Shown here: positions 1 to 8,002 of the stretch, in pieces
Layout of the letters: the number at the start of each line of letters is the position of its first letter
How positions within the stretch are numbered: position 1 is the stretch's first letter
Assembly (NCBI RefSeq): GCF_013181195.1
Contig: NZ_SMZP01000001.1
Location: 496,001-560,000, forward strand
Reading direction: 5' to 3'
Source of the DNA: Caulobacter sp. RHG1
GTDB lineage: Bacteria; Pseudomonadota; Alphaproteobacteria; Caulobacterales; Caulobacteraceae
Length of the DNA: 64,000 nt
Translations under genes and position numbers: made by a program
Notes under the pieces: generated by a model
Seen by the model: only the letters and a program-made list of their open reading frames with translations
What the model was told of the DNA's origin: nothing
Database searches by the model: none

Positions 1-1
1 C

Positions 2-292
2 CCCTGGATGGTCGACCGCGACGACGTCGCCGATCCGATGGATCTGGCCCTGCGCACCCTGGTCAACGGCGTCGAGGTCCAGAGCGGCCGGACCAACGAC
101 ATGATCTTCGCCATCCCCGACCTGATCGCCTTTCTGAGCAGCTTCATGACGCTCAATCCCGGCGACCTGATCCTCACCGGCACGCCGCACGGCGTCGTCT
201 ACCTGCAGCCCGGCGACGTGGTGACCACCGAGGTCGAGGGCGTGGGCGCCCTCACCAATTCCCTCGTCGCAGAAGACCTGAAGAGCGCATGA
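2..292 (+). CDS. hpaG: HpaG-type fumarylacetoacetate-hydrolase family enzyme, 3' end only
   Basis: The reading frame is open from base 2, so the gene enters from the left edge and only about 96 C-terminal residues are visible. They match the end of the FAH fold of 5-oxopent-3-ene-1,2,5-tricarboxylate decarboxylase / 2-hydroxyhepta-2,4-diene-1,7-dioate isomerase: 'LVNGVEVQ' followed by 'GDLILTGTPHGV' and the closing 'GDVVTTEVEGVG' strand. In the homoprotocatechuate pathway HpaG decarboxylates and then isomerises the ring-cleavage product after HpaE and HpaF. The stop overlaps the start of hpaE (ATGA), showing translational coupling. The apparent ATG at base 8 lies inside the domain and is not taken as the start. 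The symbol rests on context; other FAH-family members have the same motifs. Confidence 0.85.
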   Translation, partial: PWMVDRDDVADPMDLALRTLVNGVEVQSGRTNDMIFAIPDLIAFLSSFMTLNPGDLILTGTPHGVVYLQPGDVVTTEVEGVGALTNSLVAEDLKSA

Positions 293-1755
293 GCACGATC
301 AAGCACCTGATCGACGGCAAGGCCGTCGAAAGCGCCGAGCGCTTCGTCACCTACAATCCGGCCACGCAAGAAGCCATCGCCGAGGTCGCGGCCGGCGACG
401 CCGCCGAGATCGCGGCCGCGGTCGAGGCAGCCAAGGAAGCCTTCCCCAAGTGGGCCGGCACGCCCGCCAAGCAGCGCGCGGCGATCATGCGCAAGGTCGG
501 CGACCTGATCACCGCCCATAGCGACGAGCTGGCCCGGCTGGAGACCGAGGACACCGGCCTGCCGATCCACCAGACCAGCGCCCAGCTGATCCCCCGCGCG
601 GCCGACAACTTCCACTTCTTCGCCGAAGTGGCTACGCGGATGGACGGGCGCAGCTATCCCGTCGACAACCAGATGCTGAACTACACGCTGTACCAGCCGG
701 TCGGCGTGTGCGGCCTGATCTCGCCCTGGAACGTGCCGTTCATGACGGCGACCTGGAAGACCGCGCCGTGCCTGGCCCTGGGCAACACCGCCGTGATGAA
801 GATGAGCGAGCTGTCGCCGCTGACCGCCGACCGCCTGGGTCAGATCCTGCTGGAAGCCGGCGTGCCGAAGGGCGTCTTCAACCTGGTCCACGGCTATGGC
901 CGCACGGCGGGTGAGGCCCTGGTCCGCCACAAGGACATCCGCACCCTGTCGTTCACCGGCGGCACCTCGACCGGCTATCGCATCGCCGAGACGGCGGGCA
1001 TGAAGAAGCTGTCGCTGGAGCTGGGCGGCAAGTCGCCGGTGCTGATCTTCGACGACGCCGACCTGGAGCGGGCCCTGGACGCGGCCCTGTTCACGATCTT
1101 CTCGCTGAACGGCGAGCGCTGCACGGCCGGCTCGCGGATCTTCATCCAGGAGACGATCTACGACAAGTTCGTGGCCGAGTTCGCTGAACGCGCCAAGAAG
1201 ATCCGCGTCGGCGATCCGCAGGACCACCACACCCAGGTCGGCGCGATGATCACCCGCCAGCACTGGGAGAAGGTCACCGGCTACATCGCCTTGGCCGAGC
1301 AGGAAGGCGCGCGCATCGTCGCCGGCGGCCTGGAGCGTCCGGCCGGCCTGCCCGAGCGGGTGGCCAACGGCAACTTCATCCAGCCGACCGTCTTCGCCGA
1401 CGTCGACAACGCCATGCGCGTGGCCCAGGAGGAGATCTTCGGCCCCGCCGTGTGCCTGATCCCGTTCAAGGACGAGGCCGACGGCCTGCGCCAGGCCAAT
1501 GACGTGCGCTATGGCCTCGCCTCCTACATCTGGACCCAGGACATCGGCCGCGCCCACCGCCTGGCCGCCGGCATCCAGGCCGGCATGGTGTTCATCAACA
1601 GCCAGAACGTCCGCGACCTGCGCCAGCCGTTCGGCGGTGTGAAGGACTCCGGCGTGGCCCGCGAAGGCGGCGAGTACAGCTTCGAGACCTTCTGCGAGAT
1701 CAAGAACATCTGCGTCTCGCTGGGCTCGCACCCCATTCCGAAATGGGGCGTCTGA
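289..1755 (+). CDS. hpaE: 5-carboxymethyl-2-hydroxymuconate semialdehyde dehydrogenase
   Basis: This 488-residue NAD-dependent aldehyde dehydrogenase oxidises the semialdehyde made by meta-cleavage of homoprotocatechuate. Family marks are visible in order: Asn148 in SPWNVPF, the cofactor region SFTGGTSTG near 221-228, general base Glu244 in LELGGKSP, nucleophile Cys278 in NGERCTAG, and the 'EEIFGPAV' block near the C-terminus. Length is normal for the family. It begins on the last bases of hpaG and is followed 11 bases later by the LigA-like gene. Placement between hpaG and a ring-cleavage dioxygenase supports HpaE over a generic aldehyde dehydrogenase. Confidence 0.93.
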   Translation: MSTIKHLIDGKAVESAERFVTYNPATQEAIAEVAAGDAAEIAAAVEAAKEAFPKWAGTPAKQRAAIMRKVGDLITAHSDELARLETEDTGLPIHQTSAQLIPRAADNFHFFAEVATRMDGRSYPVDNQMLNYTLYQPVGVCGLISPWNVPFMTATWKTAPCLALGNTAVMKMSELSPLTADRLGQILLEAGVPKGVFNLVHGYGRTAGEALVRHKDIRTLSFTGGTSTGYRIAETAGMKKLSLELGGKSPVLIFDDADLERALDAALFTIFSLNGERCTAGSRIFIQETIYDKFVAEFAERAKKIRVGDPQDHHTQVGAMITRQHWEKVTGYIALAEQEGARIVAGGLERPAGLPERVANGNFIQPTVFADVDNAMRVAQEEIFGPAVCLIPFKDEADGLRQANDVRYGLASYIWTQDIGRAHRLAAGIQAGMVFINSQNVRDLRQPFGGVKDSGVAREGGEYSFETFCEIKNICVSLGSHPIPKWGV

Positions 1756-1766
1756 AGGATCGCGCC

Positions 1767-2093
1767 ATGAGCCTGTACGCCCTGCAGAAATTGCTGTTCA
1801 CCCTCAACCGCGACCCGGCGCTGCAGGCGGCGTTCAAGGCTGATCCCGCACCGGTGCTGGACGGCTACCGCCTGACCGACGAAGAGCGCGGCGCGATGAC
1901 CGCCCACGACGTGGGCCTGCTGTACGTGCTGGGCGTCAACGGCCAGATCCTGATGCACTTCGCCGCCTTCTGCGGCTTCGCCTGGCCCGACTATCTGGAA
2001 GCCATGCGCGAGGGCGTGCGCCGCCACGGCCCCGTGCGGGCCGGCGTCTACGCCCTGACCAGCTCTCTCGATGAAAAGGTCGCCGGACTATGA
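1767..2093 (+). CDS. LigA-like small (alpha) subunit of an extradiol dioxygenase
   Basis: A 108-residue, mostly helical protein resembling the alpha subunit of protocatechuate 4,5-dioxygenase (LigA family): 'LYALQKLLFTLNRDPALQAAFKADP' type helices, then 'LTDEERGAMTAHDVGLLYVLGVNG' and 'LMHFAAFCG'. LigA subunits cap the active site of LigB-type catalytic subunits. The ATG at 1767 is chosen because GAAGGAT sits 7 bases upstream; an in-frame ATG at 1743 lies inside hpaE and is less likely. The stop overlaps the start of the LigB-like gene (ATGA), as expected for subunits of one enzyme. An individual small subunit is unusual for an hpa cluster, where HpaD normally works alone. Confidence 0.85.
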   Translation: MSLYALQKLLFTLNRDPALQAAFKADPAPVLDGYRLTDEERGAMTAHDVGLLYVLGVNGQILMHFAAFCGFAWPDYLEAMREGVRRHGPVRAGVYALTSSLDEKVAGL

Positions 2094-2917
2094 GCCTTGT
2101 CTTCGCCGGCGTGACCAGCCACGGCCCGGGCATCACCGCCCGTCCCGAGACCGCCGATCCGGTGGTGCGCGACGCCTTCTTCGCGGCGCTGGGAAGCATG
2201 CGCCAGCAGCTGGAGGCGGCCAAACCGGACGCCCTGGTGGTGATCGCCGCCGAGCACTTCGCCAACTTCTTCATGAACAACATGCCGGCCTTCGCGATGG
2301 GCATGGCCGATGTCTATGAGGGGCCGATCGAGGACGAGGCCTGGCTGAAGATCAAGCGTCGCGACGACATCCCCGGCGACGCGGATCTCTCCAAGCGGCT
2401 GATCACCGAGATCATGCAGACGGTCGACGTGGCCTTCGCCGAAGAGTGGCGCTTCGACCACGGCATCTCGGTGCCGCTGCACTTCCTGACGCCCGACTAC
2501 GGGCTGAAGATCATCCCGGTGAACATCAACTGCCAGGGTCCGCCCCTGACGCCGCTGCACCGGGCCTGGGCGTTCGGCGAGGCCCTGCGCCGGGCCTGCG
2601 ACAAGGTCCCCGAGCGCATCGCGGTGATCGCCACCGGCGGCATCTCGCACTGGCCGGCCACGCCGGACTCCGGAAAGATCAACGAGGCCTGGGACCGCGA
2701 CTTCCTGGATCGCTGGTCGCGCAACGACCGCGCGGCGCTGACCGCCTATACCGACGCCGAGACCTATCGCGACGGCGGCCAGGGCGGGTTCGAGATCCGC
2801 ACCTTCATCGCCCTGGCGGCCTGCGCTGGCGGGCAAGGCGACGTGCAGTTCTACGGCCCGATCCCGCAGTTCGCGGTCGGCTGCACCGTCGGCGTCATGG
2901 ACATCGTCGAGCCCTGA
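2090..2917 (+). CDS. LigB-family extradiol ring-cleavage dioxygenase, catalytic subunit
   Basis: A 275-residue class III extradiol dioxygenase. His11 (TSHGPG) and His56 (AAEHFANFF) fit the two iron-binding histidines of the family, the His in 'ATGGISHWP' fits the general base, and a Glu in 'GGFEIRTFI' is a candidate third iron ligand. It should insert O2 into a catechol next to a hydroxyl using Fe(II). In this operon the natural substrate is 3,4-dihydroxyphenylacetate (homoprotocatechuate), i.e. the HpaD step, since the products fit HpaE, HpaF, HpaG, HpaH and HpaI encoded around it. Sequence alone would also allow protocatechuate or a related catechol. It overlaps the LigA-like gene by four bases. 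Confidence 0.9.
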   Translation: MSLVFAGVTSHGPGITARPETADPVVRDAFFAALGSMRQQLEAAKPDALVVIAAEHFANFFMNNMPAFAMGMADVYEGPIEDEAWLKIKRRDDIPGDADLSKRLITEIMQTVDVAFAEEWRFDHGISVPLHFLTPDYGLKIIPVNINCQGPPLTPLHRAWAFGEALRRACDKVPERIAVIATGGISHWPATPDSGKINEAWDRDFLDRWSRNDRAALTAYTDAETYRDGGQGGFEIRTFIALAACAGGQGDVQFYGPIPQFAVGCTVGVMDIVEP

Positions 2918-2918
2918 C

Positions 2919-3305
2919 ATGCCTCACTGCACGGTCGAATACACCCGCAACCTGGACCCCGGGGCCGACATCCCCGGCCTGCTGGCCAAGCTGGCGGCGA
3001 AGTTCCGCGACAGCGACGGGGTCTTCCCGATCGGCGCGATCCGCGTGCGCGCCATCCGCCTGGACGAGTACGTGATCGCCGACGGCGCGGCCGACGACGC
3101 CTTCGTCCACATCACGGTCAAGATCGGCCAGGGCCGTCCGGAAGCGTTCAGGAAGGCGTTTTTCGACAGCTTCTTCGCCATCGCCAAGGACCACCTCGCC
3201 TCGGTCTTCGACGAGCGCGGGACGGCCCTGTCGATGTACGTCGAGGAAGTCGACGAGCAAGGCGCCTATCGCCACAACACCATCCACAAGCGGTTCGGGC
3301 GATGA
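2919..3305 (+). CDS. hpaF: 5-carboxymethyl-2-hydroxymuconate delta-isomerase
   Basis: This 128-residue protein belongs to the CHMI branch of the tautomerase superfamily. It begins MPHCTVEYTRN, which leaves an N-terminal proline, the catalytic base of the family, after methionine removal. 'AIRVRAIRLDEY' and 'FVHITVKIGQGR' follow the usual CHMI pattern and the length is standard. It isomerises 5-carboxymethyl-2-hydroxymuconate, the product of HpaE, for decarboxylation by HpaG. The start lies one base after the LigB stop and the stop overlaps the next gene by four bases. Confidence 0.92.
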   Translation: MPHCTVEYTRNLDPGADIPGLLAKLAAKFRDSDGVFPIGAIRVRAIRLDEYVIADGAADDAFVHITVKIGQGRPEAFRKAFFDSFFAIAKDHLASVFDERGTALSMYVEEVDEQGAYRHNTIHKRFGR

Positions 3306-4768
3306 ACGCCCTGACGCTGGATCGCCCCGAACTGTTGGACGGCCGCGCGCTGGTCGGCGGCGTGCGCATCGAAACCATCGCGGCCTTCATCCCGACCGAT
3401 CCGGCCACCGGCCTGCCCGCGGGCGAGGTCTCTGATGTCGACCCCGACACCGCGCGAACAGCAGTGGACGCCGCCGAGGCCGCGTTCCAGACGTGGCGCA
3501 CCACCCCGCCCCGTCGGCGCTCGGCTCTGTTGCGCGCCTGGTTCGACGCCATCGTCCTGCATCGCGAGGACCTGGCCAAGATCATCGCCTGGGAGAGCGG
3601 CAAGCCCCTGCAGGAGGCTCGCGACGAGGTCGCCTATGGCGGGTCGTACATCGAGTGGTACGCCGAGGAGATCAAACGCCCTTCCGGCCAGGTCCTGACG
3701 CCCGCCGCGACCGACCGCCAGGCCGTGACCACCCGCGAGCCGGTCGGCGTCGTGGCCCTGGTCACGCCGTGGAACTTCCCGTTCGCCATGATCGCCCGCA
3801 AGGCCGCCCCGGCCCTCGCCGCCGGCTGCACGGTGGTGGCCAAGCCGGCCGAGGACACCCCGCTGACCACCCTGGCCGCCGCGGCGCTGGCGCTGGAAGC
3901 CGGCCTGCCGCCGGGCGTGCTGAACGTCTGCCCGGCCTCGCGCGCCAGCACGCCAGCCCTCAGCCAAGCCTGGATGGACGACCGCCGGGTGCGCAAGATC
4001 TCTTTCACCGGCTCGACCCAGGTCGGCCGCCTGCTGGCCCACCGCGCCGCGGCCTCGCTGAAGCGCGTGTCGCTGGAGCTGGGCGGCGACGCGCCGTTCA
4101 TCGTCTTCGACGACGCGGACCTCGACCTCGCCGTCCGCGCGCTGATGAAGGCCAAGTTCCGCAACGCCGGCCAGGCCTGCGTCGCCGCCAACCGCGTCTA
4201 TGTGCAGGCCGGCGTGCGCGAGGCGCTGACCCCGCGCCTGACCACCGCCCTCGAAGCCCTCACCGTCGGCGCGCCCGCCGACGGCCCCGCCGACATCGGC
4301 CCACTGATCAACGCTCGCGCGCTGGAGAAGGTCGAGAGCCTGGTGGCCGACGCCGTCGCCGAGGGGGCGCGCGTGCTGCTGGGCGGCCAACGCCTTGAGC
4401 GGTCCGGCTGCTTCTACCCGCCGACCCTGGTCGACGCCGTGCGTCCGTCCATGGCCCTCGCCCGCGAGGAGATCTTCGGCCCCGTCGTCGCGCTGCAGAC
4501 CTTCGCCGACGAGGCTGAGGCCCTGCAGCTGGCCAACGACACCGACTATGGCCTGGCGGCCTATGTCTGCACCCGCGACCACGCCCGCATGTGGCGCATG
4601 GCCCAGGGGCTGGAGGTCGGCATGGTCGGCGTCAACGAGGGCGCGATCTCCAGCGAGGCCGCGCCGTTCGGAGGCGTCAAGCAGTCCGGCTACGGCCGCG
4701 AGGGCGCCGCCGAGGGCCTCGCCGAATACCAGTCCGTCAAATATGTCTGCTTCGGCGGACTCGCCTAG
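3302..4768 (+). CDS. Succinate-semialdehyde dehydrogenase-type aldehyde dehydrogenase
   Basis: A 488-residue aldehyde dehydrogenase with Asn158 (TPWNFPF), SFTGSTQVG near 234-242, general base Glu259 (LELGGDAP) and nucleophile Cys293 (NAGQACVAANR). 'GQACVAANR' and 'KPAEDTPLT' are typical of the GabD/SSADH group. HpaI-type aldolase yields pyruvate and succinic semialdehyde, so an SSADH at this place completes the pathway to succinate. It is overlapped by hpaF and followed by hpaH after 11 bases. The hpa location is good evidence for the substrate, but related short-chain dehydrogenases cannot be excluded by sequence. Confidence 0.88.
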   Translation: MNALTLDRPELLDGRALVGGVRIETIAAFIPTDPATGLPAGEVSDVDPDTARTAVDAAEAAFQTWRTTPPRRRSALLRAWFDAIVLHREDLAKIIAWESGKPLQEARDEVAYGGSYIEWYAEEIKRPSGQVLTPAATDRQAVTTREPVGVVALVTPWNFPFAMIARKAAPALAAGCTVVAKPAEDTPLTTLAAAALALEAGLPPGVLNVCPASRASTPALSQAWMDDRRVRKISFTGSTQVGRLLAHRAAASLKRVSLELGGDAPFIVFDDADLDLAVRALMKAKFRNAGQACVAANRVYVQAGVREALTPRLTTALEALTVGAPADGPADIGPLINARALEKVESLVADAVAEGARVLLGGQRLERSGCFYPPTLVDAVRPSMALAREEIFGPVVALQTFADEAEALQLANDTDYGLAAYVCTRDHARMWRMAQGLEVGMVGVNEGAISSEAAPFGGVKQSGYGREGAAEGLAEYQSVKYVCFGGLA

Positions 4769-4779
4769 GAGGGCCGCCC

Positions 4780-5583
4780 ATGCTCAGCCAGAGCCTCATC
4801 GAAGACTACGCCCGCCGCCTGGACGCGGCCGAGATCAGCGGCCAGCAGATCGCGCAGATCTCGCTGGCCCAGCCCGACATCACCCTGGACGACGCCTACG
4901 CCATCCAGAAGGCCTGGGTGGCGCTGAAGCTGGCCCGCGGCCGCACGGTCAAGGGCCACAAGATCGGCCTGACGTCCAAGGCCATGCAGCGCTCGTCCAA
5001 CATCAGCGAGCCCGACTTCGGCGTGCTGCTGGACGACATGTTCATCGACGACGGGGCCGAGACGCCCGTCAGCCGCTTCATCGTCCCGCGCATCGAGGTC
5101 GAGCTGGCCTTCATCCTGGGCAAGCCGCTGGAAGGCCCCAACTGCTCGATCTTCGACGTCATGGACGCCACCGACTACGTGGTGCCGGCCCTGGAGCTGA
5201 TCGACGCCCGTATCCAGCAGGTCGATCCGGCCACCAAGACCACCCGCAAGGTGTTCGACACCATCTCCGACAACGCCGCCAACGCCGCCGTGATCATGGG
5301 CGGGCGCGCCGTGCGCCCCATGGACTTCGACCTCAGCCGCGTCTCGGCTGCGCTCTATCGCAATGGCGTGGTCGAGGAGTCCGGCGTCGCCGTGGCGGTG
5401 CTGAACAATCCCTGGAACGGCCCGGCCTGGCTGGCCCGCAAGCTGGCCCCGCATGGCGAGCGGCTGGAAGCCGGCGAGATCATCCTGGGCGGTTCGTTCA
5501 CCGCCCCCGTCCCCGCCCGCGCCGGCGACACCTTCCATGCCGACTACGGCCCGTTGGGCGCGATCAGCGTGAGGTTCTCGTGA
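4780..5583 (+). CDS. hpaH: 2-oxo-hept-4-ene-1,7-dioate hydratase
   Basis: A 267-residue enzyme of the MhpD/HpaH hydratase group within the FAH superfamily. It adds water to 2-oxo-hept-4-ene-1,7-dioate to give 4-hydroxy-2-oxoheptanedioate. '[12 protein letters not shown]' (59-70) and the metal-binding acidic pair Glu106/Glu108 in '[11 protein letters not shown]' are visible, followed by '[14 protein letters not shown]'. The ATG at 4780 has an AGGAGGG ribosome site at 4768-4773; an upstream extension of the frame runs inside the previous gene and is rejected. Its stop overlaps hpaI by four bases (GTGA). Confidence 0.93.
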   Translation: MLSQSLIEDYARRLDAAEISGQQIAQISLAQPDITLDDAYAIQKAWVALKLARGRTVKGHKIGLTSKAMQRSSNISEPDFGVLLDDMFIDDGAETPVSRFIVPRIEVELAFILGKPLEGPNCSIFDVMDATDYVVPALELIDARIQQVDPATKTTRKVFDTISDNAANAAVIMGGRAVRPMDFDLSRVSAALYRNGVVEESGVAVAVLNNPWNGPAWLARKLAPHGERLEAGEIILGGSFTAPVPARAGDTFHADYGPLGAISVRFS

Positions 5584-6377
5584 CCCCCAACACTTTCAAA
5601 GCCGCCCTGCGCGAGGGCCAGCTGCAACTGGGCTTCTGGCAGGCCCTGGCCAGCCCTCTGGTCGCCGAACTGTGCGCCGGCGCCGGCTTCGACTGGCTGC
5701 TGCTGGATGGCGAACACGGCCCCAACACGATCACGAGCCAGCTGGCCCAGCTGCAGGCGATCTCGGGTCAGAACGTCCACGCCGTCGGCCGCGTGCCGGT
5801 CGGCGAGACCTGGATCATCAAGCAGTACCTGGACATCGGCTTCACCACCCTGCTGGTGCCGATGGTCGACACCGCCGAGCAGGCGGCCCAGATCGTGCGC
5901 GCCTGCCGCTATCCGCCGAACGGGGTGCGTGGCGTCGGCAGCGGCATCGTCCGCGCCTCGGCCTTCAACCGCACGCCGGGCTATCTGGGCAAGGCCGACG
6001 CGCAGATCTGCGTGCTGGTCCAGGTCGAGACGCTGGAGGGCCTGAAGAACCTGGACGCCATCGCCAATACCGAGGGCGTTGACGGCGTATTCATCGGCCC
6101 GGCCGACCTGTCCGGCGCCATGGGTTTCCTGGGCAAGCCCGGCGCGCCAGAGGTGCAGACCGCCATCGCCGACGCCTTCCAGCAGGTGCGCGCGGCCGGC
6201 AAGGCCGTCGGCATCCTGACCGCCGACCGCAGCCTCGCCCAAGGCTATATCGAGATGGGCTTCACCTTCGTGGCGGTCGGCAGCGACGTCGGCCTGTTCG
6301 TCAAGGCGACCGACGAACTCCTGGGCGCCTTCCGCGAAACCGGACGCGCCCCCGCCACGACAAGCTCGGTGTACTAG
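5580..6377 (+). CDS. hpaI: 4-hydroxy-2-oxoheptanedioate aldolase
   Basis: A 265-residue class II pyruvate aldolase of the HpcH/HpaI family. It splits 4-hydroxy-2-oxoheptanedioate into pyruvate and succinic semialdehyde. 'LLLDGEHGPN' (41-49) carries the metal/active-site acid and histidine, 'VGRVPVG' the substrate arginine, and 'VETLEGLKNLD' followed by 'GVFIGPADLS' are family marks. It starts at GTG 5580, overlapping the hpaH stop, so it is coupled to the operon. It is the last gene of the operon; the downstream sequence is AT-richer and leads into the island border. Confidence 0.94.
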   Translation: MTPNTFKAALREGQLQLGFWQALASPLVAELCAGAGFDWLLLDGEHGPNTITSQLAQLQAISGQNVHAVGRVPVGETWIIKQYLDIGFTTLLVPMVDTAEQAAQIVRACRYPPNGVRGVGSGIVRASAFNRTPGYLGKADAQICVLVQVETLEGLKNLDAIANTEGVDGVFIGPADLSGAMGFLGKPGAPEVQTAIADAFQQVRAAGKAVGILTADRSLAQGYIEMGFTFVAVGSDVGLFVKATDELLGAFRETGRAPATTSSVY

Positions 6378-6440
6378 CGGCGGCCCCCAAGAGGCCAACG
6401 AACCGACAAACTCTCAAATTATTGATTTCATTGAGAATGC

Positions 6441-6455
6441 GTGGCGGTGAGAGAG
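6441..6455 (+). repeat. Left attachment-site repeat (att), 15 bp
   Basis: GTGGCGGTGAGAGAG here is identical to 23651-23665, where it is the 3' end (CCA, discriminator, acceptor strand) of tRNA-Ser(GGA). Such a copy of a tRNA 3' end beside a tyrosine integrase gene is the normal footprint of site-specific integration. The flanks differ on both sides, so the identity is limited to these 15 bases. Confidence 0.85.
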
Positions 6456-6584
6456 TCCGCCAAACCAGTATTCCCATACCGCATCATGACGTTCCGCAAT
6501 GTCCCAATATCACGTTGATTATAATGGATTAATTCCCTCTCTTGTGTCACTCTGTCCGTCGGCCGCCCACCCGATCCTGAGTAC

Positions 6585-6706
6585 AAAATGGGACCGAAAG
6601 TGGGGCCCAAAGTGGGGCCGAAAATGAGAGTCGGCGAATTTCGCCGGACCGACAGGCCGGGGCTGCCGGAAGTGGGACCGAGCGGCTTTCGAAAAGTGGG
6701 GCCGAA
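6585..6706 (+). repeat. Five direct repeats of AAGTGGG(G/A)CC(G/C)AA near the integrase
   Basis: Copies start at about 6585, 6597, 6609, 6668 and 6692; the first three are spaced exactly 12 bases. The consensus is AAGTGGGGCCGAA with small changes (GGGACC in two, GGGCCC in one; the first copy has AATG). Two further copies lie next to the other island end at 23576 and 23588. The position, just inside both att repeats, fits arm-type binding sites of the integrase; this role is inferred. Confidence 0.75.
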
Positions 6707-6724
6707 CTAAGCTGGAGGCTTGGC

Positions 6725-7912
6725 ATGGGACGTTCACTTCACAAGCTGACCGCGATTCAAGCCGCGAAGCTCAACAAGCCGGGCCGCCATTCCGACGGCG
6801 GCGGCCTCTATTTGTCGATCGATGAAAGAGGGCGCCGGCGGTGGGTGTTCATGTACACGCGAGGCGGTAAGCGCGTTGAACTTGGGCTTGGGGGCCGCCG
6901 CGACCTTTCCCTGGCGGACGCGCGCGCTGAAGCGGCAACTTTACGTGCGATGCTGGCGTCGGGCACCGACCCCAAGGTCGAGCGTGCCAGGGATGACAAG
7001 GTCCAGACCTTCGGCACCTGCGCCGACGCTTATGTCGAAGCCATGCAGCCTTCGTGGCGCAACGCCAAGCACGCTGCACAATGGAAAATGACGCTCACCA
7101 AGTACGCTGCGCCGATCCGCGAGCGCCCTGTTGACGACATCACCACCCAGGACGTCCTGGACGTCCTTCAACCGCTATGGACACGCACGCCCGAGACCGC
7201 CGAGCGCCTACGGGGGCGGATTGAGAATGTCTTGGATGCGGCGAAGGCCAAAGGATTACGCACGGGCGAGAACCCAGCTCGCTGGCGTGGCCACCTCAAC
7301 CAGCTCCTGCCTAAGCGTCAAAGGTTGGCGCGGGGGCACCATGCTGCGCTGGCCTACGATCTTGTCCCCGACTTCATGGCCAATCTGCGCACACGCAGCG
7401 CCGTGGCGGCGCGCGCGCTGGAGTTCGCGATCCTCACGGCTTCCCGCTCTGGCGAGGTGTTGGGCGCGACTTGGAACGAGATCGATCTGGACAAGAAGCT
7501 TTGGGTCATACCAGCAACCCGGATGAAGGCCGGACGGGAACACCGCGCGCCTCTTTCGGCTCGTGCAATGGAGATTATCGAAGCTCAATTTGACGACGGC
7601 ACGGGTTACGTGTTCGCCGGGCCGAAGCCAGGTAAGCCCTTGTCATCGATGGCAATGGCGATGCTCCTTCGGCGTATGAAGTCGGACATCACCGTCCACG
7701 GCTTCCGCTCCACCTTCCGCGACTGGGCGTCGGAGACGACCGGCTTTTCGCACGAGGTGTGCGAAATGGCGTTGGCTCACACGATCGCCAACAAGGCCGA
7801 GGCGGCCTACCGGCGCGGCGATCTATTCGATAAGCGCCGCAAGCTCATGGATGCATGGGCCGGCTATTGTGCCGCTTGGCCACAGAAGATCGTTCCTTTG
7901 CTTCGAGCCTAG
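6725..7912 (+). CDS. int: P4-type tyrosine recombinase (site-specific integrase)
   Basis: A 395-residue integrase. Residues 1-90 form the DUF4102 arm-binding domain ('LSDGGGLYL'-type element at 23-30, 'LGLGGRRDLSLADAR'), about 95-200 the SAM-like core-binding domain, and 210-395 the catalytic domain. The tetrad is complete: Arg241 (TASRSGEV), His325 and Arg328 (HGFRSTFRDW), His352 (LAHTI) and nucleophile Tyr362 (AAYRRGDL). Intact, so probably active. It points into the island and sits at the end opposite the tRNA gene. GGAGG is 6 bases upstream of the ATG. Confidence 0.95.
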   Translation: MGRSLHKLTAIQAAKLNKPGRHSDGGGLYLSIDERGRRRWVFMYTRGGKRVELGLGGRRDLSLADARAEAATLRAMLASGTDPKVERARDDKVQTFGTCADAYVEAMQPSWRNAKHAAQWKMTLTKYAAPIRERPVDDITTQDVLDVLQPLWTRTPETAERLRGRIENVLDAAKAKGLRTGENPARWRGHLNQLLPKRQRLARGHHAALAYDLVPDFMANLRTRSAVAARALEFAILTASRSGEVLGATWNEIDLDKKLWVIPATRMKAGREHRAPLSARAMEIIEAQFDDGTGYVFAGPKPGKPLSSMAMAMLLRRMKSDITVHGFRSTFRDWASETTGFSHEVCEMALAHTIANKAEAAYRRGDLFDKRRKLMDAWAGYCAAWPQKIVPLLRA

Positions 7913-7930
7913 ACGTTTGCCGACAAACGT
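7913..7930 (+). terminator. Small hairpin after the integrase gene
   Basis: ACGTTTG / CAAACGT with a 4-base loop begins right behind the int stop codon. There is no T run, so termination is only a possibility. Confidence 0.4.
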
Positions 7931-7955
7931 GGAGCTGCGGCCAAAAGCCGTTCGA

Positions 7956-8002
7956 ACCTCTCTACGCTTCGGGAAGCTAAGCTTCCCAAGTCGTAGAGAG
8001 GT
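7956..8002. repeat. 47-bp two-stage inverted repeat
   Basis: Outer arms ACCTCTCTACG (7956-7966) and CGTAGAGAGGT (7992-8002) enclose inner arms GGGAAGCT (7971-7978) and AGCTTCCC (7980-7987) around a single central A. Only the four bases between the two stages fail to pair. It lies between int and a convergent gene remnant, so it could be a two-way terminator, a cruciform or a protein site. No T run follows on either strand. Confidence 0.7.

Larger units (their letters stand above)
6378..6724. other. Intergenic region holding the left island border and repeat array
   Basis: This 347-base stretch has no convincing gene. The first part (about 6405-6545) is AT-richer than its surroundings and contains the left copy of the 15-bp tRNA-derived repeat. 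The second part (6585-6706) carries five short G-rich repeats described separately. A GGAGG at 6714-6718 serves the integrase start. Confidence 0.8.

Noticed and set aside
199..1731. 510-codon frame opposite hpaE
   Set aside because: Antisense to a full-length aldehyde dehydrogenase with all active-site residues; no recognisable domain.
4591..4779. Upstream extension of hpaH
   Set aside because: It lies within the dehydrogenase gene, is Arg/Gly-rich, and the ATG at 4780 has AGGAGGG before it.
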